DNA of 6,385 nt, taken from positions 1 through 6,385 of the forward strand of contig CAZWYJ010000067.1 in assembly GCA_964638165.1 (NCBI GenBank). The letters run 5' to 3'. Source of the DNA: 2-12-FULL-60-25 sp964638165 (GTDB lineage: Bacteria; Patescibacteriota; Patescibacteriia; 2-12-FULL-60-25). The position numbers and the translations under genes are program-made. The notes beneath the pieces are model-generated. The model was not told where the DNA came from, searched no databases, and was given only the letters and a program-made list of their open reading frames with translations. Below are positions 1 to 5,054 of the stretch, in pieces. Numbering within the stretch: the first letter of the stretch is position 1; every line of letters starts with the position of its first letter.

Positions 1-2
1 TG

Positions 3-140
3 GACGCAAAAGGACGAATCTGGTTCTTGGAAATCAATACCATTCCGGGACAGACGCTCAATTCCCTCGTTCCGAAGGCCATGAGGGCGGGCGGGATTGA
101 TATGGAAAAGCAATTTTCAGAATGGATTGAGAAGGTGTAG
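3..140 (+). CDS. ddl: D-alanine--D-alanine ligase, C-terminal fragment
   Basis: Only the last 45 codons and the TAG stop are present; the gene begins before the window, and the first full codon is at base 3. The enzyme joins two D-alanines using ATP in the cytoplasm, giving the dipeptide that MurF adds to the peptidoglycan precursor. The visible sequence contains FLEINTIPGQTLNSLVPKA, the family's C-terminal signature. In the ATP-grasp fold the Glu and Asn of LEIN hold Mg2+, and the following PGxT...SL segment lines the D-Ala site. Gln stands where many homologues have Met or Phe (PGMT or PGFT), a common tolerated position. The ending SEWIEKV is an ordinary terminal helix. There is no clear U-tracted terminator after the stop, only a GGGGA/TCCCC hairpin at 187-200. 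Identification is firm despite the truncation. Confidence 0.92.
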   Translation, partial: DAKGRIWFLEINTIPGQTLNSLVPKAMRAGGIDMEKQFSEWIEKV

Positions 141-196
141 TTAAATGAAATGACGGGATTAGGCCTTTAAGCCTCTAGGGAACTAAGGGGAAAAGT

Positions 197-260
197 CCCC
201 CTAAGGCGTAAAGGCCTAACCCCCTAAAGGCGTAATGGCCTAATTTCCTAACCCCCTAAG
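197..260. repeat. Tandem 23-24 bp intergenic repeat (CCCCCTAA type)
   Basis: Two near-identical units, 197-219 and 220-243, each read CCCCCTAA, then (A)GGCGTAA, then (A/T)GGCCTAA. A degenerate part unit follows at 244-251 (TTTCCTAA) and 252-260 (CCCCCTAAG). The first unit's leading C run also pairs with an upstream G run (GGGGA 187-191, loop AAAG, TCCCC 196-200), a short hairpin that could act as a weak stop signal after ddl. The spacer from 141 to the rnpB promoter holds no credible gene. Similar CCCCTAA words recur at 6263-6270 and 6323-6334. Confidence 0.7.
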
Positions 261-268
261 ATCCCACC

Positions 269-297
269 TTGACATTCTGCCAACTTTGTATTACATT
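269..297 (+). promoter_or_regulatory. Sigma70-type promoter of rnpB
   Basis: A perfect TTGACA -35 box (269-274) is followed by a 17-nt spacer and TACATT (292-297) as the -10 box, four of six matches to TATAAT. The predicted transcription start, about six bases downstream, falls at G303, which is exactly the first base of the RNase P P1 helix. That agreement supports both calls. Confidence 0.8.
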
Positions 298-302
298 ATG
301 CC

Positions 303-889
303 GTATTCGGGCCAGACAGATGATCGCCCTTCGTAGCTCGCTTTGCGAGCGAAGAAGGGAGGAAAGTCCGAACACCGCTCCCCGGCGTAAGTCGGGGTCC
401 ATGGAGAGCCGCTAACGGCGGCCGGGATATAGCGAGGTGAACGAAAGGGCACGTGGGACGTACATCCATTCTTGATTTCGAGCTGGGGCGCAAGCCCGCA
501 GCGCATCGCTCACGCGATGAGAGGTCATCAACGAATCGTCCCGCACCGGACGTTTCCGCGTAAACTCAGGGAAAGTGCCACAGAGACAATACTATCCCCC
601 GTCGCCAAGGCTATGGGGGAGAAAGGTGAAAAGTGATGCGGTGCGGCTTCGGCTGCTACGTATCTCCGCGGGCGGTAACGTTCGTGCGTGGTAAACCCTC
701 TCCGGTGCAAGAGCAAAACTTCGTCGCGTCAAAACGACGGGGATTGGTCGCTCGCACCGAGGTGGTCAGCAATGGCCATCCCAGATAGATGATCATCACT
801 CCAACCCCTTTATGCTTCGACGGGACACGTCCCCCGAAGCCTGAAGGGCGAAGGGGGACAGAATTCGGCTTACCGTCTGGTCCGAGTAT
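303..889 (+). ncRNA. rnpB: RNase P RNA, bacterial type A-like, enlarged
   Basis: This is the catalytic RNA of ribonuclease P, which with the RnpA protein removes 5' leaders from tRNA precursors. P1 is a 15-bp helix (303-317 with 875-889, including G-U pairs). P2 pairs GATGATC 319-325 with GATCATC 791-797. P4 pairs A365, G366, C368-A372 with 864-870 and leaves U367 bulged, the conserved metal-site bulge. Conserved words include GAGGAAAGTCCG (359-370), AGTGCCACAGAGACAA (574-589), GGTGAAAAGTG, GGTAAACCC and AGATAGATGATC. P8 (380-397) and P9 (GCCG-CTAA-CGGC, 408-419) are simple hairpins. At about 587 nt it is well above the 350-450 nt usual for bacteria (E. coli 377). The surplus lies mainly in a structured insert around 453-546 and another at about 798-860. 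Ends are set by P1, the promoter upstream and the terminator directly after; antisense open frames here are shadows. Confidence 0.96.
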
Positions 890-890
890 C

Positions 891-922
891 AAAAACGTCC
901 CGATGGACATCGGGACGTTTTT
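891..922 (+). terminator. Intrinsic terminator of rnpB
   Basis: A perfect 14-bp stem (AAAAACGTCCCGAT 891-904, loop GGAC, ATCGGGACGTTTTT 909-922) ends in a T5 run. It begins one base after the 3' strand of P1, so it should define the 3' end of the RNase P RNA transcript. The flanking A5 and T5 tracts mean it could also work in the reverse direction. Confidence 0.92.
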
Positions 923-929
923 GATTGTG

Positions 930-987
930 GGGCATGGGTCGTAGGTCGTAGGAATTTCCCACGCCCTACGACCTACGGCCTACGCCC
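930..987. repeat. Imperfect palindrome of TCGTAGG heptamers, copy 1
   Basis: The left arm 930-952 and right arm 965-987 are complementary at 20 of 23 positions around a 12-nt loop. Each arm is built from TCGTAGG-type heptamers. It sits between the rnpB terminator and a promoter. The same arrangement recurs at 1078-1142, so this looks like a dispersed intergenic palindrome. Confidence 0.8.
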
Positions 988-1004
988 ATCCTTGTTCACC
1001 CGGC

Positions 1005-1033
1005 TTGACACATCCGCCTCTCCTTGATATAAA
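1005..1033 (+). promoter_or_regulatory. Promoter copy 1, reading into the assembly gap
   Basis: TTGACA (1005-1010), a 17-nt spacer and TATAAA (1028-1033) make a near-consensus sigma70-type promoter. Its predicted start lies inside the N run at 1037-1046. As assembled, a terminator stem follows at once, so this promoter has no gene. That suggests missing sequence or a false join. Confidence 0.75.
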
Positions 1034-1036
1034 CCG

Positions 1037-1046
1037 NNNNNNNNNN
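1037..1046. other. Assembly gap (10 Ns)
   Basis: Ten unknown bases join two pieces that end in copies of the same cassette (899-1036 and 1047-1191). The true length of missing sequence cannot be told from the window. Any open frame read through the Ns should be ignored. The surrounding stretch from 890 to 1251 contains only terminators, palindromes, promoters and this gap; no gene is visible. Confidence 0.98.
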
Positions 1047-1070
1047 CCCGATGGACATCGGGACGTTTTT
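1047..1070 (+). terminator. Terminator copy 2, 5' arm cut by the gap
   Basis: CCCGAT (1047-1052), loop GGAC, ATCGGG (1057-1062), then ACGTTTTT repeats the rnpB terminator base for base. The outer part of the 5' arm (AAAAACGT in copy 1) would lie in the Ns. A terminator here implies that some transcribed unit ends in the missing sequence, unless the two flanks are alternative versions of one locus. Confidence 0.65.
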
Positions 1071-1077
1071 GATTGTG

Positions 1078-1142
1078 GGGCATGGGTCGTAGGTCGTAGG
1101 GCGTAGAAATTTCCCACGCCCTACGACCTACGACCCATGCCC
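1078..1142. repeat. Perfect 27-bp palindrome, copy 2
   Basis: Arms 1078-1104 and 1116-1142 are perfectly complementary over 27 bp around an 11-nt loop (AGAAATTTCCC). The arm consists of tandem heptamers (TCGTAGG, TCGTAGG, then GCGTAGA leading into the loop). Compared with copy 1 it carries seven extra bases, exactly one heptamer, and its arms match fully. No T run follows, so it is not a classical terminator. Confidence 0.9.
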
Positions 1143-1159
1143 ATCCTTGTTCACCCGGC

Positions 1160-1188
1160 TTGACAACCTCAACTTTCCTTGATATAAA
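1160..1188 (+). promoter_or_regulatory. Promoter copy 2, upstream of the hypothetical gene
   Basis: TTGACA (1160-1165), 17-nt spacer, TATAAA (1183-1188). The flanks match copy 1 on both sides, while most of the spacer differs. Predicted transcription start is about 1194-1196, leaving a leader of roughly 55 nt to the chosen ATG at 1252. Confidence 0.85.
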
Positions 1189-1251
1189 CCGAGCGTTCGC
1201 AAGGAAATTTCCATGCAAGAATCCGAACAAAAACAAAAAGGAGCACTTTCC

Positions 1252-1800
1252 ATGTCAAAAACAAAACATCCGCAAAACGACTACGGGACGCCACCTGCTC
1301 TGGAGGTGATCCGCCACGTGACCCTCGATGGCGTGTGCTATGCGCCGAGCATCGAAAGCGTATCGTTTGCGCTCGATCTCGCATGTGCGGATCTCGCGGC
1401 GGAAGTCAGTATCCGCATACAGCCAACCTTCTCCTCAAACTCCAGCTTCCGCGACTTCGACGAGATGCATGATATCCTCATCGGCTTCCCGGAATGCCTG
1501 GACATCGAACAGATTCCGAGAATCACCGTCCGATCCGTTGACATCTTGGAAATCCTCAATGCGGCCGTCACGGACAGGGGGCGAAAACTCAAGGACGTCC
1601 GAGGTCGGATCATCTCGGCCATCGTCGGACAATCAACCAGGCTCATCATCGAGCGCCAGGTGAATGAGCTCGAATTCACGGTGTACATCGGAGAGTTCTC
1701 AAGCCAGACGCTCCTGCCATTCTCCAATAAGATTTCGCAGATCTTTCAGAATGTACGTCATCGGCACGGCGCTCGAGATATCGCTCGTCGTGCCTCCTAG
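1252..1800 (+). CDS. Hypothetical protein, 182 aa, unrecognised family
   Basis: I do not recognise this protein. I chose the ATG at 1252 because AAGGAG lies eight bases upstream; an in-frame ATG at 1213 would add 13 residues but has only a weak AAGGA. The predicted protein is soluble, with no signal peptide or membrane segment. The N-terminus is polar (SKTKHPQNDYGTPP). Alternating hydrophobic stretches follow (VTLDGVCYAP, VSFALDLACADL, EVSIRIQPTF), suggesting beta strands. A likely helical middle (SVDILEILNAAVTDRGRKLKDVRGRII, about 95-121) precedes a strand-rich part (RLIIERQVNELEFTVYIGEF) and a basic, His/Arg-rich tail (NVRHRHGARDIARRAS). The cassette promoter at 1160-1188 and the good ribosome site argue that it is expressed. 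The large overlapping plus-strand frame from 1664 is a shadow. It is probably a single-gene unit. Confidence 0.65.
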   Translation: MSKTKHPQNDYGTPPALEVIRHVTLDGVCYAPSIESVSFALDLACADLAAEVSIRIQPTFSSNSSFRDFDEMHDILIGFPECLDIEQIPRITVRSVDILEILNAAVTDRGRKLKDVRGRIISAIVGQSTRLIIERQVNELEFTVYIGEFSSQTLLPFSNKISQIFQNVRHRHGARDIARRAS

Positions 1801-1831
1801 CGCCAACACCTTCGGCCACAACGCCGACTCA

Positions 1832-1886
1832 GGATCCTCGAAGCTCGAGAATCCCTCAACGCCCACGGCACTCAACCGCGGGCGTT
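1832..1886 (+). other. Two hairpins after the hypothetical gene
   Basis: Hairpin A (1832-1854) pairs GGAT and CTCGA with TCGAG and ATCC around loop AGC, with one C-A mismatch. Hairpin B (1858-1868 with 1876-1886) pairs AACGCCCACGG with CCGCGGGCGTT, one mismatch, loop CACTCAA. Neither is followed by a T run, so they are only possible transcript-end structures for the 1252-1800 gene. Confidence 0.35.
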
Positions 1887-1914
1887 GCCATATCTCCCTT
1901 CCTTTATCGTTCAA

Positions 1915-1923
1915 TGCTATGAT
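1915..1923 (+). promoter_or_regulatory. Possible extended -10 promoter for the sugar transferase gene
   Basis: TGCTATGAT fits an extended -10 element (TG-N-TATGAT). No good -35 box lies 16-18 bases upstream (TCCCTT at best). The predicted start, about 1930, leaves a leader of only about 14 nt and falls at the ribosome site GAGGAAGGA, so the call is tentative. Confidence 0.35.
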
Positions 1924-1943
1924 AGAGGAAGGAAAAATCGAAC

Positions 1944-3365
1944 ATGCGCAAAACGTTCAATCTCACATTCATCGGCTTGCAACTCCCCATAGACTTCATC
2001 GCGCTCATCCTGGGCGCGCTTTCGGCGTACGCATTGCGCTTTTCGAATGCCTTTACGGAAATTCGTCCGATCCTCACGGACATCCCCTTTTCCAAGTTTT
2101 TCTCCACATCCGTCGTATTCACGCTTGTCTTCATGGCGATTTTTGCGATCGCGGGCCTGTACAGCACGCGCCCACGGCGCGCATGGGAGGAATCCGGGCG
2201 TATCATCGTGAGTTGCACGGCCGGTGTCATGATCCTGATCGCCACGGTTTTCTTCCAACGCGAGTTCACGACCTCTCGCTTTATCGTCCTCGCCATCTGG
2301 GGACTTTCCATTGCCTACGCCGTTCTCGGACGCCTTCTGCTCCGGACCATTCGCCACGCGCTCCTGCGTGCGAGAATCGGACACCGCCGTCTAGTCGTGA
2401 TCGGCAAGGGCAAGGCCGCGCTCGAGCTGGCGGATCTGTTCAGCGCGAATCCATCGCTCGGATATACCGTAGTCAAGCGCATTCCCACGTGGAATGACTC
2501 GGCGCGAACGGAACTGGATAAACTCCTCAAAGATCGCGGGGTGGAAGAAGTCCTCTTGGCCGATCCCGCGATTGCCAAGGAAGACGCGCTCGAACTCATT
2601 GCGATCACAGAGGAACACAATGTGACGTTCAAGTACCTCGCGGATCTCTTCGCCGCGAGCTTCACCAACATCTCCGTCACCACGAATGGCGGTATTCCGA
2701 TCATCGAAGTCAAACACACGCCGCTCGAAGGCTGGGGGCGCATCTTCAAACGCGCGTTCGATATTTTCTTCTCACTCGTTTTCATCATCCTGCTCTCCCC
2801 GGTCTACCTCGTCATCGCGCTCATCATCAAGCTGACATCAAAAGGCCCGGTGTTCTACGCCAAGCGCACGGATGGCAGTCCGGCGCAACGCATCGGTGAG
2901 AATGGCACGCCGTTTTCGTACTTCAAATTCCGATCCATGCGCACGGACGCGGACAAGCTCCACCTTGACCCCGCGTTCATCAAGGCAAATCAGAGCGTGC
3001 GCGAAGGCCCGCTCATGAAAATCAAAAACGATCCACGCGTCACGCCGATTGGCAAATTCCTCCGCGCGTTTTCCCTGGATGAAATTCCGGAATTCTTCCT
3101 GGTGCTCAAAGGCGACATGAGTCTCGTGGGACCCCGTCCGCACATGCCGGAAGAGGTAAGGCTCTACAAACCCCACCATCGTCGCGTCTTGAGCATCAAG
3201 CCGGGCATCACGGGGATGGCGCAGATCTCCGGTCGCGGAGATCTCAACTTTGAAGACGAAGTGCGCATTGATACGTGGTACATCGAGCACTGGTCTCCCC
3301 TGCTCGATCTTTGGATTCTCTTAAAAACGCCATTCGTGGTGATCTCGAGGAAAGGGGCGTATTAG
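1944..3365 (+). CDS. Polyprenyl-phosphate sugar-1-phosphate transferase (WbaP/WcaJ-like)
   Basis: This 473-residue membrane enzyme is predicted to move a sugar-1-phosphate from a nucleotide sugar to undecaprenyl phosphate, the first step of a surface polysaccharide or glycan. Four hydrophobic segments (about 9-31, 53-73, 87-104, 112-132) precede a soluble CoA-binding-like domain (about 147-255, starting RLVVIGKGKAALELA). The bacterial sugar transferase domain follows a membrane hairpin at about 272-297. Its signature is intact: KRAFDI (269-274), FKFRSMRTDAD (327-337), the catalytic Asp379-Glu380 pair in SLDEIPEF, SLVGPRP (393-399), KPGITGMAQISGR (419-431) and a final LLKT. Length and domain order match full-length family members rather than the short PglC type. 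GAGGAAGGA about ten bases upstream sets the start. Sugar specificity cannot be read from sequence. No other glycan gene is visible nearby. Confidence 0.92.
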   Translation: MRKTFNLTFIGLQLPIDFIALILGALSAYALRFSNAFTEIRPILTDIPFSKFFSTSVVFTLVFMAIFAIAGLYSTRPRRAWEESGRIIVSCTAGVMILIATVFFQREFTTSRFIVLAIWGLSIAYAVLGRLLLRTIRHALLRARIGHRRLVVIGKGKAALELADLFSANPSLGYTVVKRIPTWNDSARTELDKLLKDRGVEEVLLADPAIAKEDALELIAITEEHNVTFKYLADLFAASFTNISVTTNGGIPIIEVKHTPLEGWGRIFKRAFDIFFSLVFIILLSPVYLVIALIIKLTSKGPVFYAKRTDGSPAQRIGENGTPFSYFKFRSMRTDADKLHLDPAFIKANQSVREGPLMKIKNDPRVTPIGKFLRAFSLDEIPEFFLVLKGDMSLVGPRPHMPEEVRLYKPHHRRVLSIKPGITGMAQISGRGDLNFEDEVRIDTWYIEHWSPLLDLWILLKTPFVVISRKGAY

Positions 3366-3403
3366 GTGGAATAGGGTTTGGATCTTGGGGTTTGGAGTTT
3401 CGT

Positions 3404-3433
3404 AAAAACGCGGGTCGGATGACTCGCGGTTTT
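3404..3433. terminator. Bidirectional terminator between convergent genes
   Basis: AAAAC+GCGGGTC (3405-3416), loop GGAT, then GACTCGC, a bulged G and GTTTT (3421-3433). On the plus strand a TTTTGCTTTT tract follows the stem and would end the sugar transferase transcript. On the minus strand TTTTT follows it and would end the mscL transcript 30 bases after its stop. Confidence 0.8.
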
Positions 3434-3462
3434 GCTTTTAGACAGGATAGCGATTTAAAATC

Positions 3463-3846
3463 CTACTTTTTCAACGAATCGCGGATTTCTCGAAGGAGGA
3501 GAATTTCCTCGGCCGGTTCAACGGGTTTCGCCTCTTCCTTCTTCTTCAGCTTGTTTATCTGACGAACGATAACGAAAACGGAGAAGGAAATGATGAGGAA
3601 ATCGAGAACCGTATAGAAGAACGTGCCGTAATTAATCGTGATGGCGGCGGTCGTGTCCGTGGCCCGTTTGAGCGTGATCGCCATGCCGGACATATCAATG
3701 CCCCCGGTGAGAAGACTGATAGGCGGCATGATGATGTCGGCCACGAGAGAGCTGGCGATCTTTCCGAAGGCCCCGCCGATCATGATGCCGACGGCCATGT
3801 CCATGACATTGCCTTTGACCGCGAATGCTTTGAATTCTTTAAACAT
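3463..3846 (-). CDS. mscL: Large-conductance mechanosensitive channel MscL
   Basis: MscL forms a homopentameric pore in the inner membrane that opens under high tension and releases solutes during hypo-osmotic shock. The 127-residue product begins MFKEFKAFAVKGNVMDMAVG, the family's N-terminal helix and entry to TM1 (about 14-43, IMIGGAFGKIASSLVADIIMPP). A short periplasmic loop (about 48-68) has GGIDMSGMAITLKRATDTTAAI, and TM2 is about 70-96 (GTFFYTVLDFLIISFSVFVIV). The C-terminus has the charged linker KLKKKEEAKPVEP and the bundle helix EEILLLREIRDSLKK. Length is normal. An in-frame ATG at 3861 would add MRHIT, but homologues start with M-(L/F)-K-E-F. Neither start has a clear Shine-Dalgarno site, unlike most genes here. 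It lies 50 bases downstream of the antiporter on the same strand, so the two may share a transcript. Confidence 0.95.
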   Translation of the reverse strand: MFKEFKAFAVKGNVMDMAVGIMIGGAFGKIASSLVADIIMPPISLLTGGIDMSGMAITLKRATDTTAAITINYGTFFYTVLDFLIISFSVFVIVRQINKLKKKEEAKPVEPAEEILLLREIRDSLKK

Positions 3847-3896
3847 AGTGATGTGACGCATAAGTACGATTGAGAAATTTTATTCGAATGGGACTA

Positions 3897-4829
3897 TCAA
3901 CGAATCCACACGTTTGCGATCAAAAAAGCCACATAGACGGCCAGGAGCGCGGCGCCTTCCCGGCGATCCAGTTTCTTTTGACTGCGACAGAACAGAACAA
4001 AGAGGGTGAGCAGAACCGCCAGACTGAATGCGAGCAGCCAGTACGTAGATCCCACGGTCACGGCAATGGGAGCGATGGATGTCAAAATGCCGAGCACGAG
4101 GACATTCGTGAATGACGAGCTCAAGAGGTGACTCAAAGAAAGCTCGGCGCTCTTTTTGCGCCAAGACGTAAACGTGATGGTGATTTCCGGAAGATTCGTT
4201 CCGATGGCGAAGACCAAAGTGCCGATGACGAGCTTGCTCACGTTCACACGCTCCAATACATCCATGGTCACTTCCACGATCCAATGCGAAATGAATAGCA
4301 CGGCGATCACGCCGAAAATGGCATAGAGGATGGACTTCGTGATCTGTTTTTCGTTCAGGAATTTGAAGCCCTGAATTTCAAACGAACGATTCATGCGATA
4401 CAGGTGGTAGACGAGGCCCGCGTACAACGCGATCATGAAGAGCCCGTCCACGAGGCCGTACGAGCCGTCCAATCCCATGATGATGGGAGAGAAGATGACG
4501 CCGACAACGGGAAGGAGAACGCCAAGCCGATCTTCCGAAGCGATCTCCCGGTTGAATAGCAGACTGGCTCCGAGGATGAGGCCGAGCATGACCAAGATGC
4601 CTCCCATGGTATTGCCAACGGAAAGAGCGCCGGCTTTATCGAGCGTGGCACTAATACCCACGGAAAGCTCCGGGAGCGAGGTGATGATGCCCAGGATAAT
4701 GCCGAACACGAATAGCCGGATCTTCAAGACCGAGGCGATGTATTTGATGTTTCTGACTGCGTAATCCGCGGCAATGCCGAGCCCCACGAATAAGAGCAGG
4801 AGGGTCATGAAATCTACAAAAATATTCAT
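3897..4829 (-). CDS. CaCA-family Na+/Ca2+ (cation) antiporter
   Basis: A 310-residue polytopic membrane protein with two inverted alpha repeats, typical of the Ca2+:cation antiporter family (COG0530 type), which exports Ca2+ in exchange for Na+ or H+. Repeat 1 has LGIITSLPELSVGISA (46-61) with Glu54. Repeat 2 has FAIGTNLPEITITF (207-220) with Glu215. About ten hydrophobic segments alternate with short loops, and a cytosolic-type linker (YRMNRSFEIQGFKFLNEKQ, about 144-162) joins the halves. The GNxxGSNxxN motif is degenerate: GNTMGGILVM in repeat 1, SHLLSSSFTN in repeat 2. Hence ion selectivity is uncertain. AGAAGG lies only about three bases before the ATG, so the start is reasonable rather than certain. 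No clear promoter is visible in the 225-bp divergent spacer. mscL follows 50 bases downstream. Confidence 0.88.
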   Translation of the reverse strand: MNIFVDFMTLLLLFVGLGIAADYAVRNIKYIASVLKIRLFVFGIILGIITSLPELSVGISATLDKAGALSVGNTMGGILVMLGLILGASLLFNREIASEDRLGVLLPVVGVIFSPIIMGLDGSYGLVDGLFMIALYAGLVYHLYRMNRSFEIQGFKFLNEKQITKSILYAIFGVIAVLFISHWIVEVTMDVLERVNVSKLVIGTLVFAIGTNLPEITITFTSWRKKSAELSLSHLLSSSFTNVLVLGILTSIAPIAVTVGSTYWLLAFSLAVLLTLFVLFCRSQKKLDRREGAALLAVYVAFLIANVWIR

Positions 4830-4956
4830 AGGCCTTCTGAAGAACTTAGAACGCCCTCATCTGGGCGCGCAATGGCACAAGTGTACGCGAAGATACGGGA
4901 TATCGGAAGGCGGATGAAGGAGGCACGCCTTTTCGTGAATTTTGCGTCAATCGCGG

Positions 4957-4985
4957 TTGACAGCTTGGACGTTTTTTGATACAAA
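4957..4985 (+). promoter_or_regulatory. Promoter of the def operon
   Basis: TTGACA (4957-4962), 17-nt spacer, TACAAA (4980-4985). The -10 region (TTGATACAAAC) resembles the cassette promoters (TTGATATAAAC). A short inverted repeat, GTCAA-TCGCGG-TTGAC (4947-4962), overlaps the -35 box and might be an operator. The predicted start is about 4992, giving a leader of about 60 nt. A small CGCCC/GGGCG hairpin lies at 4852-4867 in the same spacer. Confidence 0.75.
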
Positions 4986-5054
4986 CGCTTCATTGTTTTG
5001 GGGCGCTTTTGCCTTGAAACCGAACCTTCACCCATCCGAACAGAGAGAGGAAAC

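Noticed and set aside
291..910. Several small minus-strand and antisense frames
   Set aside because: They lie opposite the RNase P RNA, whose conserved structure explains the sequence.
899..1191. CRISPR-like array or insertion sequence
   Set aside because: Only two copies, no evenly sized unique spacers, no cas genes, no transposase; the repeats contain promoter and terminator.
973..1236. Minus-strand frame crossing the gap
   Set aside because: It contains X residues from the Ns and consists of palindrome, terminator and promoter sequence.
1664..2497. Long plus-strand frame of 277 codons
   Set aside because: It overlaps the hypothetical gene and the well-supported sugar transferase in another frame; its His/Arg/Pro-rich product is typical of a GC-rich shadow frame.
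4947..4962. Divergent promoter pair sharing the GTCAA/TTGAC repeat
   Set aside because: The minus-strand TTGACG has no -10 box at 16-18 bases, so a second promoter is unsupported.
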